Shown here: in pieces, positions 9,852 to 18,409 of the stretch
Numbering within the stretch: the first letter of the stretch is position 1
How the letters are laid out: each line of letters starts with the position of its first letter
Assembly: GCF_016195855.1 (NCBI RefSeq)
Contig: NZ_JACPYU010000017.1
Coordinates: 1-64,000 of the forward strand
Direction: 5' to 3'
DNA: 64,000 nt
Source of the DNA: Aquabacterium sp.
Lineage (GTDB): Bacteria > Pseudomonadota > Gammaproteobacteria > Burkholderiales > Burkholderiaceae_C
Position numbers and translations under genes: made by a program
The notes under the pieces: generated by a model
What the model was told of the DNA's origin: nothing
What the model saw: the letters and a program-made list of their open reading frames with translations, nothing else
The model's database searches: none

Positions 9852-11864
9852 ATGACAACAGAACTTTCTCTCAACGCGCTGCTGGCGGTGCCCCTGGCAC
9901 CACTGGTCGGCTCGATTGCCGCCGGCTTGTTCGGCAAGGCAATTGGCCGCAAGGGCGCGCACGCACTGACCATCCTGGGCGTGCTGATCTCGTTCATCAT
10001 CTCGGCGATGACGCTCAACGCCGTCGTCGATGGTGCGCGTTTCAACCAGACTGTCTATGAATGGATGACGCTGGGTTCGCTGAAGATGGAAGTCGGTTTC
10101 ATGATCGACGGCCTGACAGCGATGATGATGTGCGTCGTGACCTTCGTGTCGCTGATGGTGCACATCTACACCGTCGGCTACATGGAAGAGGACCCTGGCT
10201 ACCAGCGCTTCTTCAGCTACATCTCGCTGTTCACCTTCTCGATGTTGATGCTCGTGATGAGCAACAACATGCTGCAGCTGTTCTTCGGCTGGGAAGCCGT
10301 GGGCCTGGTGTCCTACCTGCTGATCGGTTTCTGGTTCAAGAAGCCCACGGCCATCTTCGCCAACATGAAGGCCTTCCTGGTCAACCGTGTGGGTGACTTT
10401 GGCTTCATCCTGGGCATCGGCCTGATCCTGGCTTACACCGGCACGCTGAACTACACCGAGATCTTCGCCAAGGCGCCGGATCTGGCCAAGTTGGGCTTCC
10501 CGGCGACCGACTGGATGCTGATCACCGTGATCTGCATCTGCCTGTTCATCGGGGCCATGGGTAAATCGGCGCAGTTCCCGCTGCACGTGTGGCTGCCCGA
10601 CTCGATGGAAGGCCCCACGCCCATCTCCGCGCTGATCCACGCCGCCACCATGGTGACGGCCGGCATCTTCATGGTGACCCGCATGTCGCCGCTGTTCGAG
10701 CTGTCTGACACCGCGCTGAACTTCGTGCTGGTGATCGGCTCGATCACGGCGCTGTTCATGGGCTTTTTGGGCATCATCCAGAACGACATCAAGCGTGTGG
10801 TGGCTTACTCCACGCTGTCGCAGCTGGGTTACATGACCGTGGCGCTGGGTGTGTCGGCTTACAACGTGGCCGTGTTCCACCTGATGACGCACGCCTTCTT
10901 CAAGGCCTTGCTGTTCCTCGGTGCCGGCTCCGTCATCATCGGCATGCACCACGATCAGGACATCCGCAACATGGGTGGCCTGTGGAAGTACATGAAGATC
11001 ACCTGGATCACGTCGCTGATCGGCTCTCTGGCCCTGATCGGTACGCCTTTCTTCTCGGGCTTCTACTCCAAGGACTCGATCATCGAGGCCGTGCACGCCA
11101 GCCACCTGCCTGCAGCCGGTTTCGCGTACTTCGCCGTCATCGCCGGTGTGTTCGTGACCGCCTTCTACAGCTTCCGGATGTACTTCCTGGTCTTCCACGG
11201 CAAGGAGAACTTCCATCACAAGCCGTTCCCCGGCGAGCATGATCACCACGATGAAGACGACCACGGTCATGGGCACGCCCATACACCGCACGAGTCGCCT
11301 TGGGTGGTGACGCTGCCGTTGATCCTGCTGGCGATCCCTTCTGCCCTGATCGGTTACTTCACCATCCAGCCCGAGCTGTTCGGTGACTTCCTGCAAAGCG
11401 CCATCAAGATCAACCTGGAGGCTCACCCTGCGATGGAAGAGCTGGCGCACGAGTTCCATGGTGCGGCTGAAATGGCCCTGCATGGTTTCACCACGCTGCC
11501 GTTCTTCCTGGCTCTCGCCGGTGTCGTGACCGCCTTCGTGTTCTACATCGTCGCGCCACAGATCCCTGCGATGTTCGCCAAGGTGCTGCGTCCGCTGATC
11601 GTGATCGGCGAGAACAAGTACTTCCTGGACTGGTTCAACGAGAACGTGCTGGCCGCTGGCGCACGCCTGCTGGGCCGTGGTCTGTGGAAGGTGGGCGACG
11701 TCGGCATCATTGACGGCCTGCTCGTCAATGGCTCGGCCAAGCTGGTGGGCCTGATTGGTTCGCTGGTGCGCCTGTTCCAGACGGGTTACCTCTATCACTA
11801 CGCGCTGGTCATGATCCTGGGGGTGTTCGCCCTCATGACATGGTTCGTGTTCATGCACCACTGA
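9852..11864 (+). CDS. nuoL: NADH-quinone oxidoreductase subunit L
   Basis: Largest antiporter-like proton-pumping subunit (MrpA/D family). The 670-residue product has many membrane segments and the conserved GPTPISALIHAATMVTAG block (about residues 255-272). The chosen ATG at 9852 has GGGAGAG upstream at usable spacing; a GTG at 9843 is too close to that site. The cytoplasmic or periplasmic loop near residues 460-478 is unusually rich in His and Asp (HDHHDEDDHGHGHAH). The C-terminal long lateral helix region is present, so the protein looks full length. Confidence 0.96.
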   Translation: MTTELSLNALLAVPLAPLVGSIAAGLFGKAIGRKGAHALTILGVLISFIISAMTLNAVVDGARFNQTVYEWMTLGSLKMEVGFMIDGLTAMMMCVVTFVSLMVHIYTVGYMEEDPGYQRFFSYISLFTFSMLMLVMSNNMLQLFFGWEAVGLVSYLLIGFWFKKPTAIFANMKAFLVNRVGDFGFILGIGLILAYTGTLNYTEIFAKAPDLAKLGFPATDWMLITVICICLFIGAMGKSAQFPLHVWLPDSMEGPTPISALIHAATMVTAGIFMVTRMSPLFELSDTALNFVLVIGSITALFMGFLGIIQNDIKRVVAYSTLSQLGYMTVALGVSAYNVAVFHLMTHAFFKALLFLGAGSVIIGMHHDQDIRNMGGLWKYMKITWITSLIGSLALIGTPFFSGFYSKDSIIEAVHASHLPAAGFAYFAVIAGVFVTAFYSFRMYFLVFHGKENFHHKPFPGEHDHHDEDDHGHGHAHTPHESPWVVTLPLILLAIPSALIGYFTIQPELFGDFLQSAIKINLEAHPAMEELAHEFHGAAEMALHGFTTLPFFLALAGVVTAFVFYIVAPQIPAMFAKVLRPLIVIGENKYFLDWFNENVLAAGARLLGRGLWKVGDVGIIDGLLVNGSAKLVGLIGSLVRLFQTGYLYHYALVMILGVFALMTWFVFMHH

Positions 11865-11880
11865 GCGCGAGGACCGGTTC

Positions 11881-13367
11881 ATGCAAACTATGTCTAACCT
11901 CCTTTCTCTGGCCATCTGGATTCCGGTGGCATTCGGGATCCTGCTGCTGGCCGTGGGCCGCCAGGAAAACGCCGGCGTGACACGCTGGATTGCGCTGATC
12001 GGTGCGGTGATCGGGTTCCTGGTCACCATCCCCGTGATGACGAAGTTCGATGGTGGCACCGCCGCCATGCAGTTCGTCGAACACGCCTCCTGGATCGAGC
12101 GTTTCAACATCTTCTACCACCTGGGTGTTGACGGCATCTCGATGTGGTTCGTGCCGCTCACGGCCTTCATCACCATCATCGTGGTGCTGGCCGGCTGGGA
12201 AGTGATCGAAGACCGCCCGCACCAGTACTACGGTGCCTTCCTGATCCTGTCGGGTCTGATGGTGGGGGTGTTTTCGGCGCTGGACGGCATGCTGTTCTAC
12301 GTGTTCTTCGAGGCAACCCTGATCCCGATGTACATCATCATCGGCGTGTGGGGTGGTCCGCGCCGTGTGTATGCCGCGTTCAAGTTCTTCCTGTACACGC
12401 TGCTGGGCTCTCTGCTGATGCTGGTGGCACTGGTCTACCTGTACTACAAGTCGGGTGGTTCGTTCGACATCCTGACCTGGCAGAAGCTGCCGCTGCCGGC
12501 CACGCCTCAGGCCATGCTGTTCGGCGCCTTCTTCGCCGCTTTCGCGGTCAAGGTCCCGATGTGGCCGGTGCATACCTGGTTGCCAGACGCCCACGTGGAA
12601 GCACCGACCGGTGGTTCCGTCGTGCTGGCTGCGATCATGCTGAAGCTGGGTTGCTATGGCTTCCTGCGTTTCATGCTGCCCATCGTGCCGGACGCCTCGC
12701 ATGAGTTCGCCCCCGTGGTGATCACCTTGTCGCTGATCGGTGTGATCTACATCGGTCTGGTGGCAATGGTTCAGCAGGACATGAAGAAGCTGGTGGCGTA
12801 TTCGTCCATCGCGCACATGGGTTTCGTGACCCTGGGCTTCTTCATTTTCAATGAGTTGGGTATCGCCGGTGGCATCGTGCAGATGATTGCCCACGGCTTC
12901 GTGTCGGGTGCGATGTTCCTGAGCATCGGTGTGCTGTACGACCGTGTTCACTCGCGTGAAATCTCCAGCTACGGCGGTGTGGTCAACACCATGCCCAAGT
13001 TTGCCGCGTTCGCGCTGCTGTTCTCGATGGCCAACTGCGGCCTGCCGGGTACCGCTGGTTTTGTGGGTGAGTGGATGGTGATCCTGGCGCCGTGAAGTAC
13101 GACTTCCTGATCGGTGCCCTGGCTGCCACCGCGCTGATCTTCGGCGCCGCGTATACCCTGTGGATGTACAAGCGCGTGTACTTCGGTGACGTGACCAACG
13201 ACGACGTGCGTGGTCTGAGCGACATCAACGCCCGCGAATTCCTGATGCTGGCCATCCTGGCTGCCGCGGTGCTGTGGATGGGTATCCAGCCCAAGCCGTT
13301 CACCGATGCCATGCATGTGTCCGTGACCGAGCTGATCCAGCACGTGTCCGTGAGCAAGTTGAAATAA
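11881..13367 (+). pseudogene. nuoM: NADH-quinone oxidoreductase subunit M, split by a one-base frameshift
   Basis: Antiporter-like proton-pumping subunit of complex I. The first frame (11881-13095, 404 residues) is normal up to GFVGEWMVIL and then stops at TGA 13093-13095 after two aberrant residues. The next frame continues at once with VKYDFLIGALAATALIFGAAYTLWMYKRVYFGD and runs to 13367 in family register. Adding one G to the GG at 13086-13087 restores a continuous product of about 495 residues. The neighbours nuoL and nuoN are intact and all gene spacings are normal. A sequencing error at a short G run is the simplest explanation; real inactivation would be striking in an otherwise complete operon. 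Confidence 0.93.
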
Positions 13368-13379
13368 GGGCCGATCGAC

Positions 13380-14858
13380 ATGACTGATTTGAACTGGTGC
13401 GCAGTGACGCCCGAGATCGTGCTGCTGGGAATGGCCTGCCTGGTCTCCCTGGTCGATCTGTTTGTGACCTGCCCGAAACGAACCACCACCTATCTGCTGA
13501 CCCTGGCCTCGCTGGCCGCTGTGGCCGGCCTGCACCTGGCCGCGCTGGACAACGGCGCCTCGGTGTATGCCATGCAGAAGATGGTCGTGACCGACGCCAT
13601 GGGCCACCTGCTGTCGCTGTGCGCGACGCTGGCGGTGATGGGCTCGCTGGTGTATGCCCAGGTGTACGCCGGTGAGCGCGAGATGCTCAAGGGCGAACTG
13701 TTCACACTGAGCATGTTCGCGTTGCTGGGCATCTCGATCATGATCATCGGCAACAACTTCCTGAGCATCTACCTGGGCCTGGAGTTGATGTCACTGTCGC
13801 TGTATGCCCTGGTGGCCCTGCGTCGTGACAACGCGCAAGCCACGGAAGCGGCCATGAAGTACTTCGTGCTGGGCGCGCTGGCTTCGGGCTTCCTGCTGTA
13901 TGGCCTGTCGATGATGTACGGTGCCACGGGCTCGCTTGACCTGGGCGAGGTCTACAAGGCCACGCTGACCGGCCAGATCAACAAGCAGGTGCTGGCTTTC
14001 GGCCTGGTGTTCATCGTGGCAGGCCTGGCGTTCAAGCTGGGTGTGGTGCCTTTCCACATGTGGGTGCCTGACGTCTACCAAGGCGCGCCGACAGCGGCCA
14101 CGCTGCTGGTGGCCGGTGCGCCCAAGCTGGCCGCGTTCGCCATCACCATCCGCCTGCTGGTGGAGGGCCTGATCAACACCGCCACCGACTGGCAGCAGAT
14201 GCTGATGATCCTGGCCGTGCTGTCCATGACCGTGGGTAACCTGGCCGCCATCGCCCAGACCAACCTCAAGCGCATGCTGGCTTACTCCGGTATCGCGCAG
14301 CTGGGCTTCATGCTGCTGGGCTTCGTGCCCACCATCGTGGCAGGCAACACCGTGTCGGCTGGCAATGGCTTCGGTTCGTCGCTGTTCTATGTGCTGACCT
14401 ATGTGCTGACCACACTGGGTACCTTCGGCTTGATCATGGTGCTGTCGCGCCCGGGCTTCGAGTCCGAGCAGATCTCTGATCTGGCCGGGTTGAACAAGCG
14501 CAGCCCGATGCTGGCCGGCATCATGGCCGTGTTCATGTTCTCGCTGGCTGGCATCCCGCCCACCGTTGGCTTCTATGCCAAGCTGGCCGTGCTGCAGGCG
14601 CTGATCACCACCAACTCGCCTTTGCTGCTGCAGATCTCGATCGTGGCGGTGCTGCTGTCGCTGGTTGGCGCGTTCTACTACCTGCGCATCGTCAAGGTCA
14701 TGTACTTTGACGAACCGACTGACGCATCGCCTGTTGCCGGTGGCAGCGCCCGCGTGCTGCTGTCGGTCAACGCACTGGCCGTGCTGGCCTTGGGTATCCT
14801 GCCCAGCGGCCTGATGACGCTGTGCGCCAAGGCCATCACCCAGTCATTGGCTGGTTGA
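13380..14858 (+). CDS. nuoN: NADH-quinone oxidoreductase subunit N
   Basis: Third antiporter-like proton-pumping subunit, last of the 14 complex I genes. The 492-residue product has about 14 membrane segments. The family block GVVPFHMWVPDVYQGAPTAAT lies near residues 220-241 and includes the conserved charged positions of the proton channel. It starts 12 nt after nuoM behind an AAGGG ribosome site. Confidence 0.97.
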   Translation: MTDLNWCAVTPEIVLLGMACLVSLVDLFVTCPKRTTTYLLTLASLAAVAGLHLAALDNGASVYAMQKMVVTDAMGHLLSLCATLAVMGSLVYAQVYAGEREMLKGELFTLSMFALLGISIMIIGNNFLSIYLGLELMSLSLYALVALRRDNAQATEAAMKYFVLGALASGFLLYGLSMMYGATGSLDLGEVYKATLTGQINKQVLAFGLVFIVAGLAFKLGVVPFHMWVPDVYQGAPTAATLLVAGAPKLAAFAITIRLLVEGLINTATDWQQMLMILAVLSMTVGNLAAIAQTNLKRMLAYSGIAQLGFMLLGFVPTIVAGNTVSAGNGFGSSLFYVLTYVLTTLGTFGLIMVLSRPGFESEQISDLAGLNKRSPMLAGIMAVFMFSLAGIPPTVGFYAKLAVLQALITTNSPLLLQISIVAVLLSLVGAFYYLRIVKVMYFDEPTDASPVAGGSARVLLSVNALAVLALGILPSGLMTLCAKAITQSLAG

Positions 14859-14893
14859 GCACAGATGGCACAACGATCTGAAAGTGTCAGCGC

Positions 14894-15199
14894 ATGACGG
14901 GCCTCGTGCCCGTCTGGGCTGTCAGTGTTGTGCTCGTGGCCGCGTTGATCGCGGCCAATTTGCCTTTTGTGAACGAGCGCCTGTTCGTGCTGGGGCCGCG
15001 CAGTGAGAGCAAGCCCGTGGGCTGGCGCCTGCTGGAGTTGCTGGTGTATGCCGCGCTGATCGCGGTGCTGGGGCGCGTGCTGGAAAGCAAGCTGGGCCAG
15101 GCCAGCCCGATGCGATGGGAATTCATCGCGGTGTGGCTGTGCGTGTTCCTGACGCTGGCTTTCCCGGGTTTTGTCTGGCGCTATCTGCGCAAGCACTGA
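14894..15199 (+). CDS. DUF2818 family small membrane protein
   Basis: Product of 101 residues with three hydrophobic segments (about residues 5-22, 45-61 and 78-93) and a basic C-terminus. I recognise it as DUF2818, which in betaproteobacteria is typically found directly behind nuoN. Its biochemical role is unknown to me. The position 35 nt after nuoN on the same strand suggests co-transcription with complex I and a possible assembly or stability role (inference). Confidence 0.85.
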   Translation: MTGLVPVWAVSVVLVAALIAANLPFVNERLFVLGPRSESKPVGWRLLELLVYAALIAVLGRVLESKLGQASPMRWEFIAVWLCVFLTLAFPGFVWRYLRKH

Positions 15200-15224
15200 A
15201 CTGCTTTGCGAGGCTGACGCCAAG

Positions 15225-15836
15225 ATGTCCGATCCTGATACGCCGCTGACGTCATCCCCCGTGCAGGATGCGCACCTGCGCGAAGAGACCATTGAGTCGA
15301 GCCAGGTCTACAAAGGCCATTTCATCGAGTTGCGCCGTGACCGGGTTCGTTTGCCCGATGGCCGTGAGGCCCCACGCGAGTACGTGGTGCACCCCGGCGC
15401 CGTGATGATTGTGGCCATGCTGCCCGATGGCAAGCTGGTGATGGAGCGGCAATACCGTTACCCCGTGCGCCAGACCATGATCGAGTTCCCCGCGGGCAAG
15501 CTCGATGCCGGTGAAGGTGGCCTGGCTTGTGCACAACGCGAGTTGTGGGAAGAGACCGGCTACAAGGCCAGGCGTTGGGCCAAAGCCGGCATCATGCACC
15601 CTGTCATCGGCTACGCCACCGAGATCATCGAGATCTGGTTTGCCGATGAGTTGACGCTGGGCGAGCGCCATCTGGATGAAGGCGAGTTCCTGGACGTGTT
15701 CACGGCCAGCTTGGACGACCTCGAAGACTGGGTGCGCGATGGCAAGCTGACCGATGTGAAGACCATTGTGGGCATGATGTGGCTGGCCAAATACCGTGCA
15801 GGGCTGTGGCCGCTGGCATGGGTTTCGGTGGGCTGA
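15225..15836 (+). CDS. NUDIX hydrolase, ADP-ribose/ADP-sugar pyrophosphatase type
   Basis: Hydrolase expected to cleave ADP-ribose or a related nucleoside diphosphate sugar. The 203-residue product has a full Nudix box: G-x5-E-x7-REL-x-EE-x-G, running from GKLDAGE to RELWEETGY at about residues 95-117. The preceding YRYPVRQTMIEFPAGK matches the ADP-ribose pyrophosphatase subgroup. I chose the ATG at 15225, since upstream frames overlap the DUF2818 gene. It is 25 nt after that gene and may be the tail of the nuo transcript. Confidence 0.9.
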   Translation: MSDPDTPLTSSPVQDAHLREETIESSQVYKGHFIELRRDRVRLPDGREAPREYVVHPGAVMIVAMLPDGKLVMERQYRYPVRQTMIEFPAGKLDAGEGGLACAQRELWEETGYKARRWAKAGIMHPVIGYATEIIEIWFADELTLGERHLDEGEFLDVFTASLDDLEDWVRDGKLTDVKTIVGMMWLAKYRAGLWPLAWVSVG

Positions 15837-15856
15837 GCGCCCCTAGGTTATCGATC

Positions 15857-16387
15857 ATGCTGGTGGTTGATCTGCATTGTTCACATGGGCATCACTTCGA
15901 GGGCTGGTTCGCCTCGGCGGATGAGCTCTCGGCCCAGAAAGCGCGTGGCTTGGTGAGTTGCCCGGTGTGTGGTGACCATGAGGTCACGCGTCGCCCGTCT
16001 GCGCCGCACCTCAATACGTCCGGGCTCAAGGAGCGCTTGCCCTCTGTTGCCAAGGCCAAGTCGGCCAGCTCAGGCGCTGCACAGGTGCCTGCATCGCCGG
16101 CCATGGCCAGCGAGCGCCCCGCGCACGACAGCCTGCCTGCCGAGGCCCAGGAGACCCTGGCCGCCTTGCAGGCGCTGTACCTCAAGGCCGTGCGCCATGT
16201 GGTCGAGCACACCGAGGACGTGGGTGAGCGTTTTGCCGACGAGGCCCGCAGCATCCACCACGGTGATGCGCCTGAGCGGGCCATCCGCGGTCAGGCAACG
16301 GAAGCGGAAAAGCAGGAGCTGCGGGAAGAGGGCATTGACATCCTGAGCATGCCGATCCCCGATGGCTTCAAGGGGCCCCTGCAGTAA
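15857..16387 (+). CDS. DUF1178 family protein
   Basis: Product of 176 residues with the N-terminal DUF1178 pattern: MLVVDLHCSHGHHFEGWFAS, then CPVCGD. The C-x-HGH and CPVC cysteines and histidines look like a zinc-binding ribbon. The middle is Ala/Ser-rich; the C-terminal part has FADEARSIHHGDAPERAIRG and ends in the family-like SMPIPDG. Function is unknown. It follows the NUDIX gene by 20 nt and converges with the FAD-oxidase gene 18 nt away. Confidence 0.88.
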   Translation: MLVVDLHCSHGHHFEGWFASADELSAQKARGLVSCPVCGDHEVTRRPSAPHLNTSGLKERLPSVAKAKSASSGAAQVPASPAMASERPAHDSLPAEAQETLAALQALYLKAVRHVVEHTEDVGERFADEARSIHHGDAPERAIRGQATEAEKQELREEGIDILSMPIPDGFKGPLQ

Positions 16388-16405
16388 GCCTGGGCTTGCG
16401 TGCGT

Positions 16406-17863
16406 TCAAGGCAGCAGCCTGCCAGGATTGAGCAAGCCCTGCGGATCCAGCGCCTGCTTGATGGCGCGCATCAGGGCCGTGCTGACCGGGCCTTGTCTGG
16501 CCGCCAGTTCATCCCGCTTGAGTTGCCCGATGCCGTGTTCGGCCGAGATCGTGCCGCCCAGGTCCACGGCGATGTCGTACACGATGGCATTGACCGCGTG
16601 TTCGTGCTGAGCCAGAAAGGCCTGGTCACTGATGCCTGCGGGGCTTTGCACATTGAAGTGCAGGTTGCCGTCGCCGAGGTGGCCGAAGCACACGATGCGG
16701 CAGCCTGGAAAGGCCTGCGGCAAGGCTTGCTCGGCCCGTGCAAGGAAGGCGGGAATGCAGGAGGTGGGCACGCCGATGTCGTGCTTGACCATCAAGCCCT
16801 CGACCTTCTCGGCCAATGGGATGGTTTCTCGCAAGGCCCACATCTCACGGTACTGCGCCTCGGATTGGGCGACGCTGGCTTGCTGGATCAGGCCTTCCTG
16901 CAGGGCGCGTGACAGCGTGTCTTCCAGTTGGGCTTGCAGGTCTGCCTGGCTGTGCGGGCTGCTGGCATCAACGAGCACGGTCCACGCAGGTGCCATGGGT
17001 TCGCCCCTGGCATCGTGGTGCATCAGCGCGCGGGCTGCCTTGGCCTGCTCGGGCTTGTGGCGCAAGGTGAGGGCAAGCGGGTAGGCCTGCATGGCCTCGA
17101 AACCGCAGAGCGAGGCGTCCAGCATGCGGCGCGCCAGGGTCAGCAGGGCCAGGGCCTGGTCGATGGTCTCGCAGGCCACCAGCGCAGCCAGCCTGGAGGC
17201 GGGCTTGGGGTACAGGCGCAGGCTGGCGCGGGTGATGATGCCCAGCGTGCCTTCACTGCCAATGAGCAGGTCCCGCAGGTCGTAGCCGGTGTTGTCCTTG
17301 CGCAGGCTCTTCAAACCATTCCAGACCTCGCCCTGGGCGGTCACGGCTTCCAGGCCCAGGCAGAGCTCGCGTGCCGTGCCATAGCGCAGCACGTGGGTGC
17401 CGCCGGCGTTTGTGGCCAGGTTGCCGCCGATGGTGCAACTGCCTTCAGACGCCAGGCTGAGCGGGAAGAGCAAGCCCGCCTCGTCGGCCGCTTGTTGCAC
17501 GTCGGCCAGCAGGCAGCCGGCCTCGACGGTCATGGACAGGTTGGCCACGTCCACCGACAGCACGCGCTTCATGCGCTGCAGGCTCAGGACGACCTGCTGG
17601 CCGCTGGCATCCGGCACGCCACCACCGACCAGGCCGGTGTGGCCACCTTGCGGCACGATGCCCACCCGGTGCTGGGCGCACAGCCTGACCACCTTGGCGA
17701 CTTCATCCGTGTTGGCCGGCCGCACGATGGCCTGCGCCCAGCCGTGGTAGCGGCCACGCCAATCGGTTTGATGGCGGCTGAACTCGGGATCGCCCGCGTC
17801 TCGTGGGACCAGGACATGGGCCTGGCCGACCACGGCGCGCAGGGCGTCCAGCAGGGCGCTCAT
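16406..17863 (-). CDS. FAD-binding oxidoreductase, D-lactate/glycolate/2-hydroxyglutarate dehydrogenase family
   Basis: Flavoprotein of the FAD-linked oxidase class (FAD_binding_4 plus FAD-oxidase C domain), likely to oxidise a 2-hydroxyacid. The product has 485 residues. The FAD pyrophosphate-binding region includes VPQGGHTGLVGGG (about residues 70-82) and SEGSCTIGGNLATNAGGTHV. The C-terminal GHLGDGNLHFNV and SAEHGIGQLKRDEL are typical of this family. The ATG at 17863 overlaps the stop of the DUF2069 gene (ATGA), so the two are probably translationally coupled. The exact substrate cannot be told from sequence. Confidence 0.9.
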   Translation of the reverse strand: MSALLDALRAVVGQAHVLVPRDAGDPEFSRHQTDWRGRYHGWAQAIVRPANTDEVAKVVRLCAQHRVGIVPQGGHTGLVGGGVPDASGQQVVLSLQRMKRVLSVDVANLSMTVEAGCLLADVQQAADEAGLLFPLSLASEGSCTIGGNLATNAGGTHVLRYGTARELCLGLEAVTAQGEVWNGLKSLRKDNTGYDLRDLLIGSEGTLGIITRASLRLYPKPASRLAALVACETIDQALALLTLARRMLDASLCGFEAMQAYPLALTLRHKPEQAKAARALMHHDARGEPMAPAWTVLVDASSPHSQADLQAQLEDTLSRALQEGLIQQASVAQSEAQYREMWALRETIPLAEKVEGLMVKHDIGVPTSCIPAFLARAEQALPQAFPGCRIVCFGHLGDGNLHFNVQSPAGISDQAFLAQHEHAVNAIVYDIAVDLGGTISAEHGIGQLKRDELAARQGPVSTALMRAIKQALDPQGLLNPGRLLP

Positions 17864-18342
17864 GCGGTTTGATCGGCCTTGGCCGCGCCTTTGCCAGCCT
17901 TGTCTTTCGGGGGCAGCACACGCAGGCGCAATCGAATATAGACGGCGCAAGCCGTGAACAGCGCGGCGCTCAAGGTCACTTCGATGCCGGCCAGGATCTG
18001 CGACAGGCCGGTGTCGCTGGTGGCGCGCATCACGCCTTCGGTGAAGTACAGCCAGATCAGCAGGGACACCCAGCGGTAGGTGTAGAGCTTGTGTTTGAGC
18101 ATGCCGGCAATGGCCAGTGTCAGGGGCAGCACCTTGAGCGCGAGGGCACCGGTGCCGCCTTTGAGTGGGGCCAGCCACAACTCCCAGCTCAAGCCCAGGC
18201 TGATCAAGGCCAGGAGCAGGGCCACATTGAGCAGGCGCATGCGGTCGATGCGCATCAGGCGCTCAGTGGGGTGCTGGCCGACGATGGCTTCGGTGCTGCC
18301 GTCGTCTTCAGTGGAGGTGGGGGCGGAAGTAGGCGTGGTCAT
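17860..18342 (-). CDS. DUF2069 family membrane protein
   Basis: Product of 160 residues with four hydrophobic segments after a polar, Thr/Ser-rich N-terminal tail of about 35 residues. The segment order and the GVMRATSDTGLSQILAGIEVTLSAALF block match DUF2069 membrane proteins of betaproteobacteria. Function is unknown. It is the upstream member of a two-gene minus-strand unit with the FAD-linked oxidase, and it is divergent from the yihY-type gene with about 67 nt between the starts. Confidence 0.8.
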   Translation of the reverse strand: MTTPTSAPTSTEDDGSTEAIVGQHPTERLMRIDRMRLLNVALLLALISLGLSWELWLAPLKGGTGALALKVLPLTLAIAGMLKHKLYTYRWVSLLIWLYFTEGVMRATSDTGLSQILAGIEVTLSAALFTACAVYIRLRLRVLPPKDKAGKGAAKADQTA

Positions 18343-18409
18343 CTCGAAAATTTCACAACGCGGGCCGACACGGGCTGTGCCGTCGCGCATGGCTGGCATC
18401 ATAGCCAGC

